Below are positions 46,066 through 58,775 of a stretch of 64,000 bases of DNA, one piece after another. The DNA lies in the NCBI RefSeq assembly GCF_023101765.2, contig NC_064224.1:6838103-6902102 (forward strand), in the 5' to 3' direction. Origin of the DNA: Spodoptera frugiperda. Its lineage: Eukaryota > Arthropoda > Insecta > Lepidoptera > Noctuidae. Under the pieces are notes generated by a model. That model was not told the origin of the DNA. It was given only the letters and a program-made list of their open reading frames with translations, and made no database searches. Position 1 is the stretch's first letter. Each line of letters begins with the position of its first letter. The translations under genes and the position numbers were made by a program.

Positions 46066-46514
46066 TCAGTTAAATAATATGTAAAAATATGAAGTTACAC
46101 AGTTAACTGTAGTAAAATTACAGAATCTCAGTTCACAAAATGCTCGCGCCACTGATCACGTAACCAAGAGTTCATGGATATCAAGAGATTACGTATAAAT
46201 CTGTGAAATGTCAAGTTTACACGTAATTACACGCGTATGTGATACGATACACTTATTAAAATATCATAAACTTGATATAAATGGAGTGGGCTGTCGATGT
46301 GAAGCCGATCTTGCTTCGTGGTTTCGGACCGATCTGATTTTTATGATTTTGAAAATCTTTAGTCACTAAGTCAAGACTTGTATTAAAAGAACACGCACAC
46401 AAACAAAAGAATACTGAATAAACATCATTACCATATTGTTTGAATAAATTAGTCATGTTTCATGGAAATTGAACGATTGGTTTTTGCACCTTGGATTATC
46501 CAGCGGGCAGTCAA

Positions 46515-46630
46515 AAGAAACATTATTTTTATCTAAAACTAGCTTACCAGGCAAACTTTCCTGTACTTTCACAAACAGCCAAATCGGTGCAGCTGTTTTG
46601 GAGTTTTCGCGAGACTAACGAACAAGAATT
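46515..46630 (+). mobile_element. LINE 3' tail
   Basis: aaaactagcttaccaggcaa and cagctgttttggagttttcg are present. Confidence 0.45.
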
Positions 46631-47724
46631 CATTAATAAGGATATTTGCACCTCTTACAAAGCAGACAGGCAAAAGAAACATCACTGTTCTAGCATCAAC
46701 AAACTCTTTAATTACTAATTACAATTTAAATTCAAGCATTCCATACAGACTTATATCCAACCAACATCCACGACACACGACAATTCTATTTCCAATCCAT
46801 TCCAAAAAAAAGCATGATACCCAACCATCAAAAACATTACTATCAGTCAAACCAATTCCTTGGGCCCTCCATCACTGTTCCCGAAGATACAAAATACAAA
46901 CATAAATAAATAAATATACCAGGAGCCCATAAATCATAGGAGAACGATAAAGGCCGACCGTTAGTCCTAAATTCCGGAGTAAGCTGCTACGGTATAATCG
47001 CAACCACTTACAAGATAGGAATGGCTATAATAAGCTATTTGGTACCGAAGTACTAAACTTATGATGTATCGTTTAGCGGTACCTATGTAAGCTAGTCCAC
47101 TATGTGGGGTTGGGAGTGGGACCCGTTAAACTGAGCGCTAGGGATGTGTTTCCAAATGTTTTTGTCGATGATTCTTGTTTTGATTTGGTGGTGGTAAGGA
47201 CATACTGAGCTGGAGATATAAATTGCGTTGCGTAAGTCAAAAAATATTGCAATGTGGTAGATGTTCCATAATTAAAAGGGTTTTAGAAAATGTTATTATG
47301 TTTTTGCAATAATATTACAATGTTATTTCAGTGTGATTATTGGGATAGAGAAAAACACTGAGCAGTTTTTCATAAATAATTTGTGCAAAAGTTTTTACTG
47401 AATAATAAATTTTAAAAAATTTGACGTTAAAAATATTTTATTTAATTTTCAACCACGAATCACAAAATTCAATAATTCCTAGTACACCAATTCGAATATT
47501 CTCACTCCGGCACCATATTTAACAGCATCCAGCTAAAGTAATAAACATCGAGTATCGATAGTGCGCTAGCGCAGCCCGCGGCAGGATCAGGGATACGCGG
47601 CCACTGGCGCAGTAGGTCGCCGGCCCGTCGGAATGCGGAAGGGCGTCTTCTTAGCTACACACGCGCGACCATAGGATTTGTCCAACTCACGATAACTGTA
47701 CTATTGATTGCGATCATTTTAAAC

Positions 47725-47752
47725 CTCCTCGCGACTTCTGCTACCCTGGTAC
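47725..47752 (+). promoter_or_regulatory. Copy 3 of TGCTNCCCTGGTAC word
   Basis: TGCTACCCTGGTAC lies at 47739-47752, extended upstream by ctcctcgcgacttc. It sits at the 3' edge of a GC-rich, repeat-free patch (47560-47760). Confidence 0.55.
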
Positions 47753-47966
47753 TTGTCGCGAAATTAATTAACATTGTTCACTAATTAAATATTTTTGAAA
47801 ATGTCTGTTTCTTATAATGACTAACTAGTACAGTTTCCTTAAATGTACATTGTTTTATACACGACATTTTAAAGGCTTATGAAATTAAATCCAAAGGGCT
47901 CAGCCGTAAAGAAGTCAACAGGTAATAAATTTTAATTAGCGAACTTACAATCAGCAAGTTCAAAAG

Positions 47967-48200
47967 GTGAAGTTCGTTGCGGCCCTGGACATAAAAAATA
48001 TGCATGAAAAAATAAAGCAAGTTCATACGCATGTATCGTTAAATTGTTTACAAGCCAAATATGGTAAATATGTGTGTGATTTAATGTCAACAAGGTTGAA
48101 TGTCGCTGTCAATACCGGACAGGTGCCTTATGACCTTTCATTGTCGTTCAAAAATTTTGTCCTGCACTCAGCAACATGGTCGGATATTTATCAGGCATAA
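47967..48200 (+). CDS. 77-codon ORF, hypothetical
   Basis: The ORF begins MKFVAALDIKNMHEKIKQ and ends HSATWSDIYQA. Its amino-acid mix is balanced, unlike the Leu/Ile/Phe-rich chance ORFs typical of this AT-rich window. It has no signal peptide or membrane segment, and I recognise no domain. It starts about 200 bp after the GC-rich patch carrying copy 3 of the TGCTNCCCTGGTAC word, so a small transcript starting near 47.6-47.8 kb is conceivable. It could also be a fragment of an unrecognised transposon. Confidence 0.25.
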   Translation: MKFVAALDIKNMHEKIKQVHTHVSLNCLQAKYGKYVCDLMSTRLNVAVNTGQVPYDLSLSFKNFVLHSATWSDIYQA

Positions 48201-49433
48201 GTTTCATTGAGTTATTAAAACTATATTATTAAAACAAGCTGATGTGGTGGGGTATAATTTTATTTGTGCACAACAGGTGTCTTTATGCAAAGTGTTCGAG
48301 TTTCATTAGTCGTTACAAGAGTCAATGTTAAGTGTACATTATGTACGACTATTGAAATTGATACCTTATATATTTCTATAAAAATGTTCGGGATCAAATA
48401 TACTTGTGGTAGAAAAATCTCCGGATAAATCTCAAAGGATCGCTCCCACGTGAGTCGGTGTTTAACGGTACCTATATAAGTAAAATCATTCGTAGGGCGT
48501 TCGATAAAAAATGGACCCTGTCCGGGCTATCGCCCAAAAAACCATAGTCCTGTTACACCAGGGTACTGACCTTCTGGGGTGGAACGACCTATTTAGATTG
48601 AATGGGGTCATTATCGGGTACAAGTCCTTGGACATACATGTTTATATTTTTTCTTTGAGTTTCTTTCTTGTTGTCCTTTTCTTATTTAGGAGTTTTAGCT
48701 ATTTTCGTTAGAACATTTAATACTCAATACTTTATTGCTTTCCACATGTAAGGGTTAGGTGGTGAATTTTAAGGGTGATAGATAATACCATACCATATCC
48801 TTGTTAAGCCCCATTGTCAATTTTCGTGGTGCAATTTTGACGATTTTCGTCATACTTGTTTGTGGGATAACCGAAAATTCATAGTCCTTATAGTTTCATT
48901 GAAGCCTGTTAATGCAATAAATTCAATTTCGATGCAGGGCCCTTCGATTTTCTCATGTTTATATGTTCTGAATATATCCTATAACAGTTTTATAACTTCA
49001 TTATGGAAGTATAATAGTAATATCAGCTGTGACATTTTTATGACTTTTTTTACAAAACTGTAATGTCTACATCTCGTAGATGGGACATTTATGACATTAA
49101 ATTATAGCAGAGTGCTGAGTGACATCTTTTTTCTTTTTCCCTCTTGTTATGTAAATGTTTGGCACAATTAACATCAGTTTTAATTAAAATAATTCTATCA
49201 ACGTCTACAATGCATGTAGGACATGGCAGTTTTTTGTATCTTTGCATTTTAATTGAAAACTTTAATGGATACTCAGGGCGTCCTGACATTATTATCGAAG
49301 GAACAAATAAAGGAGACATATTATGCCTCCTTTATCTAAAGTCCAGAACTTGAAATGGATCTAAAAGAAACCAACCATATGATTTCCAAAATCGAACAAT
49401 CCTACAACCTCTGACCATCCAATTTCTTCGACT
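48201..49433. other. No gene recognised
   Basis: Several 60-76-codon ORFs overlap on both strands, with no motif or consistent frame. Confidence 0.5.
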
Positions 49434-49660
49434 GTACGGTTGGCGCAGTGGCTAGGCAACTAGCTGCCGTACCTACCACGTGTCATGGGTTTGATTGTCG
49501 CACGGAACAACTCTTTGTGTAATCCACAAATTGTTGTTCTGGGTCTGAGTGTCATATGTATGTGAAGTTGTATGTTTGTAAACGCACCTACGTCACAGGT
49601 GAAAAATACAGTGGCGTTTAAAAAAAATTGAAATCGAAAGCGCCTGTCACTGCCGATCCC
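49434..49660 (+). mobile_element. tRNA-derived SINE family D, complete
   Basis: The A-box region ggttggcgcagtggctaggc and B-box region gggtttgattgtcgcacgga are followed by the body and an A-rich end. Confidence 0.7.
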
Positions 49661-50040
49661 GACCATCGCACCAACCCTACAACCACCCAACACTTGTACA
49701 ATCAACCAAAACAACAAAATAATTACAAATCCCACTATCGTACCTTATCTATCAAATGATTGCTTTACATAGAAAATGTTATAAAACCTCGCGTTAACAT
49801 TTGTATTATTAAAATCTAGTAAAGCATGGAAATAATGAATGTTATAAGTCGCCTTTATTACTGTGTGCGTCGTAACATAAAGCGGCTTTATTGCTGTGTA
49901 CGTAACATAGTCGCGGCTATCTTAATTACATTATCAAAATATGAAACAAACCGTGCGTTTTCGGTTATCCATACTTGTTCAATTGTGATTGTGTTTATAG
50001 TACTATTTGTTAGATGCATTTATTCTAGACCGCATGCTGT

Positions 50041-50262
50041 GTGGTGACGCCGGTAGATTTGAATGCATTTGTTGGTTACACCATTCTTCTTGCGGGTGTT
50101 AAGCACGTGTGTCCTTGGCACAAGGGCAAACCGAGTAATCAGTGGTCTAAAAATCTGCTTGAAAATTATAGAAAACTTCTCTCATCAAGAAGTTCAAAGT
50201 CCAGCAGAGTACTATCACGGGCTCACAAGGGTGAGACAAATTTGCAATCATTTGTTAAGTAA
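50041..50262 (+). pseudogene. Possible pogo/CENP-B-type transposase fragment
   Basis: The 73-codon ORF contains HKGKPSNQWSKNLLENYRKL, which resembles the GKP-x-W-x2-x-FL segment of the CENP-B/pogo HTH DNA-binding region of domesticated and mobile transposases. No DDE domain follows, because a MITE begins 20 bp later (50282). If correct, it is a fragment of a dead element. The resemblance is by eye only. Confidence 0.3.
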
Positions 50263-50281
50263 GACTGCCTGAGCAAATCTA

Positions 50282-50397
50282 ACTGTCGTACTCAGAGTAT
50301 AATCATTACTTAAGCCAGCCCTTAGCTATGTTTATTGGAACAAAAACGTAACTAAGGCGTAGTTTAAGCAATCATCAAATGTCTCTGAGTACGGCAG
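50282..50397. mobile_element. MITE family G copy
   Basis: Left end gtcgtactcagag and right end ctctgagtacggcag form inverted termini. The interior is related to the other copies. Confidence 0.7.
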
Positions 50398-53061
50398 AAA
50401 CTAAGTAAATACTTATCTTAATCCAAGAAACAAACTCGGAGCAAAACACATAGTCTATCTGGAACCCATTACATCAAGGAGGCAAGTCGAGATCAATAAA
50501 TAAAATTCTATAAAATATTGCCCGAATATTATTTCATTACATATTCAGTACAAAGTAAGAACAAGTCAGCGTGGTACTACATATTATTATTTATTCTATA
50601 AAGTAACTAAAATTAACTCACACCTGCCCTCTATAACTCGAGTTATGTAAGTTAAACGTATTTCTTTTCATTAATCGATATATTTTGTAGCTTTTATCTC
50701 GATACCGCTGAGTTCTATCTGTTGCCCTTTTTGGAATATTACACAGACGCGTTAAATATTATTACAAGTATTTACATACCTACAATGTTTAAATTTTATC
50801 CGTTTCAAAACTGTTGAATACCAGGTGAATAATTTTGATCCTACCTCCTCTTTTACCAGTCTTAATCCAGCAACAAAGTCTCGGTAATTAGTTTGTCATT
50901 AGCTTCCGAGTTTGGGTCAAAACCATAAATGTATTTAATTTACCATATAGTGGTTGCAAGGAGAGTTAAAAATTCTGATGTGTGTATTCCAGTAACATTA
51001 CAGAGGTGCACGAAGTATCTCAGACGATTTTTTTCGAAAAAAAAATGTTACTATCACTAAGCACACGGCCCAAAATGGCAGTATCTACTACAAAATAGAA
51101 CTTAATCTTCCCTTTACTCATTTAGTATTCAAGTCATCGCTACCAGTTTAAAAGTGAATTAAATAAACTCTTGTAACAAACGAATGAAATTAAACGATAG
51201 CAAATGGCAATTAGCAGAGACAAATGTAGAGGCAAACCATAGACTATTAAAGTGACGTATCGCACTCAGGTGAGAACGCGCGGGAAAGTTAATGATTATG
51301 AGTTTTGGTTTAATTGAACAAATTAAATATATTTTATTGTGAATTATTTTACTTTCTTGGAGTGTTCGATGCAATTATTTACACTGCACGTGACGACGCA
51401 CTTCTATTAATGGGTAAAGTCAATAGTTTGTACCTAACCTAAAATGTGCCTATGGATACAAACAGTTGTGGAAATTTTGATTGTGTATTAATGAAAACTT
51501 ATTATCTAAACAAAGCTACAAATATAATAATTACAACAATATTGATCAACGTTCAAAATAAGAAGACAAAACGTAAGTTAATGAAGTAATTGGAAGGACA
51601 GCAAACCACTTAACGTGACAGGAAATCAATAGCTTAAACAAAACACTACCCCATGTTCTAAGGACACTAGAAAAGTATTCAAAGACTCACAAGGAAACAA
51701 GTCCTGGCTACACACGACAAGTTAAACTTCCAGAAACAAGTCGAAAATACCAGAATCAACAATTACATTGATGAGAAGCTCATACAGTGTTGTAAGAACA
51801 TTCCTTTAACTACCGCATGCACCCAAATGTTCCCGAAATAATACCATTGAACGCATCTCTAGCTCGATCAAACGCTTTTAGTCCTTTACCGGTCCAATAA
51901 AAACTCCTATTAATTGCGTAAGCGTATGTAATAAACTTTTGGATTGGTTAAAAATAACCGAGGCAAACACGCCACCAGCCGACTCAGTATAAATTCTTAA
52001 AAAACATAAACTTCACAAGCACACGAACGTCGAAACGGCAATAAACGTAACGACCGAATTTTAAATGTCGATCGTAATGTCAAACGAATAAGTTTTATAT
52101 TACAATTACCGCCAAATTTGACGTATGACGTTTGTGATTCGGATGCACGTCCTGAAATCTATGATTAGAACTGGATTCTAATGCACAAAAAATAGAGTTT
52201 AGTATGCTTGTGACGTGGGTGTGTAGTTGAATCGTTGTGGAGTGAGGTGCAGTGCGGCTAGGATATAGGTCATTGCTCCCCTAAACCTGCGGAGTAGTCA
52301 GGGCAGTTCATAAGTACTTCCATGTTTAAATTGCCCAAGTTGTGTATGGTCTCGGTACAGGATACCGACCGGCGTTACTTAGTGAGGACGAGTGACCATC
52401 CTGACTATGATAACATCACTATCTAGTTTGAGACTCGTTCCTCTCTAGAATGTACACTATAATTCTAAGAATGATAACGTTTTGGTTGTAGACAGGTTAC
52501 TAGACTATTTAGTGTTTGATTTTGTTAAGGATTTAGTAGCTAAGTAGGCTACGAGTATAAGATAGACTGCATGAATATTCATTGCCGTTCGTTTATCTAT
52601 CGATGCAATTATTTCATAAAGATGTTAATAGTTATCAATCTAGGTATGTGTATATTTATATATGTCTAGCACGATATTTTTCATTTTTCTTTCTTTCTTT
52701 TCATGTTAACATTTAACTTCAAAACACAACATTTCTCTCCCAAAATTTCTTACCCTTGATGACATATTAATAGCTATAAGACAACATAATAAACAGCTCC
52801 TAATTAAGTCAATTTTGGTAATAATTTACGTAGACCCATCCAAGATTTGAGTTCTTGTCCTCACATGGTTACTTTAATTAAAAACCATTATTTACAAGAA
52901 CGCCGTCTGTGATGATAGTGATGACATGTTTATAGAATAGTAATATTGTTATGTTAAATAAGGAACTAGTTAGTTATTTGTTAATTTTTACGGATTTTTG
53001 AGATCCGTATTTGTATAAGATTATAGTCATTAAAATTTAATGTACTAAAATGTGTCTAACA

Positions 53062-53177
53062 GCCGTACTCAGAGGCATTTAAAGATTACTTAAACTATTG
53101 CTTAGCAACGATTTTATACCGAAAGCAATTATTAAGGACTGGGGTTAAGTTACCATTAAATATCTCTGAGTATGGCG
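53062..53177. mobile_element. MITE family G copy
   Basis: It runs from gccgtactcagaggcattt to ctctgagtatggcgg, about 116 bp, and shares gattacttaaactattgctt with the copy at 39466. Confidence 0.75.
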
Positions 53178-53364
53178 GTAAGTACTAGTAAGATTAAATG
53201 AAGATTAACGAAACCAGATTAAAATACTTCCAGGGGATATACAAACTAACAAGCAACAAAATACTCATTCAAGAAATGTTGTCATAAAAAAACAACAAAG
53301 GCCATGATTATAGGTTCATTCTTAGGGTCAAGAGGTCCCAAGTCCTCACACATCGATGACAGGT

Positions 53365-53374
53365 AGCGCCACCT
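53365..53374 (-). promoter_or_regulatory. Possible CTCF-type site
   Basis: AGCGCCACCT reads AGGTGGCGCT on the minus strand, matching the insect CTCF core AGGKGGCGC. It lies in otherwise unremarkable DNA about 23 kb downstream of pri. Confidence 0.3.
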
Positions 53375-54074
53375 CCCACGATGTCCGAGAAACTATAAAC
53401 TATCGGCGCCATTTTGATAAATGATCTGTCAAATATCTGTCAAAATTGACAGTTAAAATAAGTTTTAGAGAAAAAAGATAAAAAGTGGTATCTATTATTC
53501 CCATCATCTAAATCCTGTGATGTTTAGTCCACTGCTGGACTCTGGGCCTCCTCTTATGAATTTAAGACCTTTTTCCAAAATTATAATATGTTGTCTACCA
53601 ACATAAGGCGGCAAAAAGTTACAATTTACACATAAATGTTTAAAATACCTGTTTTACGTTTCCACTCCGTTAATTTAAAATTATGGGTGACATTCGATTT
53701 TCAAAAATTGAAGTCAAAGAAGGTTTGCCGCAAAAAACGTTTAGATATGTTTCCGGGTGTGAAATGTGGTCGGAACATTTGGTTTCTGAACGCATTTGGC
53801 GAAGGAAAAAAAATAAGGGAAGCTCGACTCGACATTTTGTTCATATCGATTCCGTCAGTGCATAAAATGAATCATGATTATTAATAGAACTTGGAACATA
53901 AAACCAAAATGTCACACTTGTTTTTCGCTAGTTAGGCAAGTAATTAATAAGAAACTAGTCTACTGCCATACATTGGGAGTAGACTAGCCAGCCTACTTCA
54001 AGCCCAGACTATTGGTCAGTTAAATCACAGACCAAACACTAACTTTCCTGATCAAATCCAAAATCCTTTGCTCG

Positions 54075-54112
54075 AAAATCGAGCTTATAAATTAGTTTAT
54101 AAGCTCGATTTT
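54075..54112. repeat. Perfect 17-bp stem, 4-nt loop hairpin
   Basis: AAAATCGAGCTTATAAA (54075-54091) pairs perfectly with its inverse (54096-54112) around the loop TTAG. Flanking tcctttg/aaagga may extend it with a bulge. The loop is too small for a typical microRNA precursor. Confidence 0.75.
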
Positions 54113-55514
54113 TAAAGGAAAGCGTGCTACGTTACTATTACTATTAGTCTAATAATCATCATATATTATCATCAGGTACAATCACAGGACGATTACTACT
54201 GAACATAGGCCTCCCTCCCTAGATCAGCCGATTGCAAGCGACCTGTATCCATCACCTCCCAGCTACCTCTTAAAGCCTAAAAATCAAATTCACGTTCAAG
54301 AATCGAGTCACATTGTTACCGAATTTAATCGAAGCAAGGGCATTGAAACAAAATGAATCTCTTGCGCAACTGCAAACTATGAATGCTGTAAACATAATCC
54401 TATGTTTATAAGCACTTCCGAATCGTTCTAGGGTCGGCTAGTATTATACCTAGATTGAAGCTAGCTATTATAGGATTTTATAGGTTTTGGATTCCTTTTC
54501 AAAGTTACGTCATGACAATATTTTGATGTTGAAAATTGCCGTGTGCTCTTTATGTCTTCCTATCAAGGATGTGATGCGCCATTTTTTATTATAATTTTCT
54601 TCTACTTATAATATTCATCATTATCTTATCGTTTATATTAATTTTTCCTCACAGAAAACTGTTAAAAATGCAACTTTTTCTAACTTTATCTCAACAAGTT
54701 TGATCAATGAAAATTAACTCACACAAAATAATAAATGACAACATCATTTGTAGGCTAAATAATAATAAAAACTTAGACTTAAATATTTACAACTTATAAA
54801 TTAAAATTGTAAGAAAATAAAAAAATTAAGAAAACAGATAATACTACATCATTTGCACATTCCTCACACATTTTTCTCCCTCATCCCAAACCAAATGACC
54901 GTCCTATTTAAAGTCACCACAAAACCTGCGCCCACGCAACCCTAAATCAGTTTCGTAATCATAAACGTTTCCGTGTAACATGGCGGTGTTTTTGCGACGA
55001 GTATCACGTGTAGGGGTACGCGTGAGAAATGCATCTTGTATTCTAATCAGGTTGTTGCTTCCTCTAGTTCAAGACTAGAGATGTTATTCGGTATCGTAAC
55101 TGTATCTGAAACTATCGGATCTGAAATAAAAAATATCCGGATCCGATGTAGGAGTTTTGGAGGATTTAAGGTGTGCAGTCTAAATAAGATTTATCCTAGC
55201 TAGTTTCCGATTGTCTACTTATTTATGTCTACAGAAATCGTCTAAAAGTAACAAATAAACCGCAATAATTTAACATTCCTAACCAAAACCGATATAACAC
55301 TTGTCGCGTATCTGTATCTGGATCCGAAACGTCGTGTCAGTGTCGTCCCTACTCAGAACTGTCTAACATTACATAACTGCGTACGCGCATAACGGAAATA
55401 GTGTAGCAACAAAGACTTGAGATGATGTACTAGCATTGTTTTGGTGGGTACCGAAGATACTATGGACAGTGGTATCTCTATAGGCCAGCTAGTGGACATT
55501 TGACTGTTTAAAGT

Positions 55515-55595
55515 GTAATAAGTATTAGGTAGTAAAATAGGGATGATGACGAGGTATGAAAATTAAAAACGTATTTAGTCCGTTTTTTATTCTGT
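55515..55595. repeat. Dispersed repeat family H, inverse
   Basis: aatagggatgatgac and attaaaaacgtatttagtcc are the inverse of family H words. Confidence 0.55.
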
Positions 55596-56569
55596 CACAT
55601 AAGATAAAACTCCTGGTAGTGGGAACTCCTAAACTTTGATTCGTTTCTTCCTTCTTTAATTCCATTGCAAATACATCATCTCTACCTATAAATCGTACCT
55701 AAAGGTGGCGTCAAGTGATATTTCAAATCAATATATTATCTTCGAAAGTATTTGTTTCCGTAAGAAAATACGTGTCTAATGTTTTAAAACAATCTTCAAA
55801 ACGGACATTCAAATAAAAATTTGTCATCTACCCAATTGGCTATCTATTTATTAATTTATAATTTAATATAATAGATAAATAGGTGAAACATATTAAGCCC
55901 TATAAAAGGTTTGGTTTTGCGTAATCTTAAGCCAAACAATAATGAGTCCGTTAGATCCGTATAAATAATAACTTCCTTTATGAAAGCTATTTCTTAAAAT
56001 ATTCTAAAGGTGTTTAAAGAGTGATAAGACTACATTCGTAGGTACACACTGAAAGTGAAAAAATATGTAAAATTATTTCAATAACATTTTTAATAAGATC
56101 TATAGACACAGTTATATCATCAGCATTAAAAAATTCTTTAAGTATATTTACATAACATTTATTTAATTTTAGTGTAAAAATATATTGCGCATAATACACC
56201 CATTTTTCAGAGAAAACATTATTTAATGTTTATTTTTCATCCATAAATAGCATAATTAGTTCACTTGTACCAACCAATTTTTAGCACGTCAATGCATCTG
56301 TATATATATACATAACTTACAGTTTGTCTGTAGATACAGTTATGTACCGTTATTATAATATTTAATTAGCTGTTCTTAATTATTTTGTATTTTCTCTATA
56401 TTGATCCTAGTTTGACATAATTATGTAAAGCAATACAAACTCATTGCCATATTTTGTGGTAGGACGTGGCCACGTCCCACTGATGAAATGTTTGTGTTTT
56501 ATTACATTTTATAATATGTAGGTAATTAAGTTTATTTCAGCACTTTAAAGATAAAATGTTCAGATACTT

Positions 56570-56808
56570 AGGGCCTGGTTATCGTGTAGTCACGTGTGTG
56601 AAATGTGAAACTGCAGGTATGTTTGTAAATGCATCCACGACACAGGCGAAAATACTAGAGCGGGGCGTCGCTTACCAACTTCATTTGTTTTTAAACCTAT
56701 ATTTTTGCCCGTTAAAATCTTGCTCCGCACATTCAAGTTCACATGCGTCAACAATTTGAGGATCGAACCCGCTGTACGTGGCACCGCAGCCAGCTAGCCA
56801 CCCATCTT
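56570..56808. mobile_element. Two SINE family D fragments, opposite orientations
   Basis: The + fragment (56570-56680) has ggtatgtttgtaaatgcatc. The - fragment (56700-56808) has the B box in inverse (gaggatcgaacccgc). They may be a head-to-head pair. Confidence 0.55.
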
Positions 56809-57164
56809 GCCAACAAGTCAAATACCTATATGTACTAGACTTAAGTACTGTCTACTGCTGACCATAGTTATGTCTCTTAAGAAAATAGTAATTATAATAG
56901 CATAATCTCCGCACTAGACAGGCGGTCTGGAGACTACAGTTAAGTCACTAGGGGATGCTAAATGACTACGTACTAAATGGTACATATGTTCAATTCTAAA
57001 ACAATTAGCACCTGATGCAAATAGTGCACTGTCATGAATGATTGATACGTGCAGTTCGACGCATCCGGTGCAATCAATCCTTGTTATTGAGCCAATTTCT
57101 CTTCCGACTTCAATAATACCTACTTACCTAATTGTACTTTGGTATACTTCTTCTGTTTCTTTAA

Positions 57165-57295
57165 TTTAGATGTGGCAAGTGCAATTGAGCAATGGTGATT
57201 AATGCTCAAACCTTTTCCGTGTGAGAAGAGGCGTTTGGTCAGCAGTTGCCATTAATAAGTGCTGTTGATGCACCAGTAAGTGCAGTAAAGTTATC
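57165..57295 (+). mobile_element. SINE family E, 3' half
   Basis: gattaatgctcaaacctttt and gtgtgagaagaggcgtttgg match the inverse of the copy at 42575. Confidence 0.65.
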
Positions 57296-57334
57296 AGCTG
57301 CTAAGTGAGATTCGATTATTTTTATAGAAAAATA

Positions 57335-57445
57335 GCAGACGGATGGTAAGCAATCGTCGCCGCCCATGGACACTTGAAACACCAGTGGCGTTATAAGTGC
57401 GTTGCCGGCCTTCTTTTAAGAATTTAAGAGTTGTTGGGGAATCAG
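57335..57445 (+). mobile_element. SINE-like family A, truncated
   Basis: It shares gacggatggtaagcaatcgt, cgttgccggcctt and taagagttgttgggg. Confidence 0.65.
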
Positions 57446-58084
57446 ATCATGAGCTTGTTGTCATACAACAGGTACTTACATCAAAATAGGTATTAAGGCA
57501 GCTACTATTTCGAAAATCATAACCTTTTGGACGAAAAAGGTTCACTACGAGGTGACAAAAGTTATATAGTTGTCATATTTTACACACTTCCAAAACAAGA
57601 TAAATATAAATAAAAAAACCATTTTTTCAAATTTCGAACGTCACGTTCCATTCGTTTAGCGATTTTTTACCAAAAAGTATCATCTGCTGCGCTTGTATCG
57701 TTAATCATAGAGTTTTTAAACGCATCCCGCACAGATAAACATCTTGTCTATGGGTAACGCGAAAAATTAAAAAGATCGTGCGTAGCCGTTATAAATGATT
57801 TATTGGATGCACACTGCAGAAAAAGGTGGAACCAGATAATATGATTGGAGTGTTACTATGTATTTTTAGTGCTTTTTAAGAAGTTATTTTGTTAAACATC
57901 AAACAGTCTTGTACCTACCTACTTCGTAGAGAAGAAACAAGGGTTTTGTAAGTAGAACATGCTTATCATTTAATTATATAAGTTTTGTTAAATTTAAACC
58001 TGCAAGAAATCTTTTAATAATCCAAAATCAATAGTTATTTACAATTCTTGAACACGAAAGTTTTTGAACAATATCGGTCTATTT

Positions 58085-58255
58085 TATTAAATAACTTACT
58101 GACCCAGCAAACTTCGTACCGCCTCAACATTTTTTTAAATAAATAATTGGATGAAAGACCAAACTTAGCCACATCGATCCAGCCGTTCTCAAGTTTTAGC
58201 GAAACTAACTAATAACAATTGATTTTTATTTATATGTATTTTATAGAGATAATTT
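58085..58255 (-). mobile_element. LINE 3' tail, inverse
   Basis: gacccagcaaacttcgtacc and aaccgcctcaacattt-like words mirror the copy at 42005. Confidence 0.6.
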
Positions 58256-58599
58256 ACCTACTACGATCTTATCATAGAGTGACAGCACAAACGTCAAAAT
58301 TAAAAATTAACGGTAAAGGAACAAAAGAACAATTTGAATTAAATATTTATATGAAGCCAAGGTGTGTCAGAATATAATGCCTAGGTTATCTAGCCATAAT
58401 CTAGATCCAGGCACTGACTAACAGTAGGCTACAAACAAGCTGCAAATACCTGAATAATGTACCTACTACTTATGTTTGAGTTTTAATAAGTTGTCAATTA
58501 TTAGTTTTTTAAACGTTTTGTACCTACACACCGTTGCGAACTACGGACAATTAGTATTATTTAAGTTTTGTAAAGAATTTATATTAGCATGTATCCTAC

Positions 58600-58775
58600 T
58601 ATAATATTATAAATGCGAAAGTTTGTATGTTTGTTTGTTACTCCTTTACGTCAAAACGGCTGAAGAGATCGAGATGAAATTTGGAATAAAGGTAGATTAT
58701 AGTCTGGAATGACACATAGGCCATTTATCATACAGAAACACGGTCGAAGCCGCTGGCAAGACCTAGATTTTTTAT
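58600..58775 (+). mobile_element. LINE 3' tail
   Basis: taatattataaatgcgaaag, gatcgagatgaaatttggaa and cggtcgaagccgctggcaag are present. Confidence 0.6.

Larger units (their letters stand above)
46066..47966. other. AT-rich DNA with a GC-rich repeat-free patch at 47560-47760
   Basis: The patch (for example gtgcgctagcgcagcccgcg, ggcgcagtaggtcgccggcc) is unlike the surrounding DNA and carries the third TGCTNCCCTGGTAC word. It could be a promoter or enhancer. The rest shows only one LINE tail. Confidence 0.4.
50398..56569. other. Long gene-free stretch
   Basis: About 6 kb contains one MITE (53062), a hairpin (54075), a possible CTCF word (53365), LINE-tail scraps (gtccactgctggactctggg near 53528, ctactgaacataggcctccc near 54196) and a family H repeat. 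No supported coding region was seen; the paired ORFs at 53636-53884 share DNA in two frames and have no recognisable domain. Confidence 0.5.
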
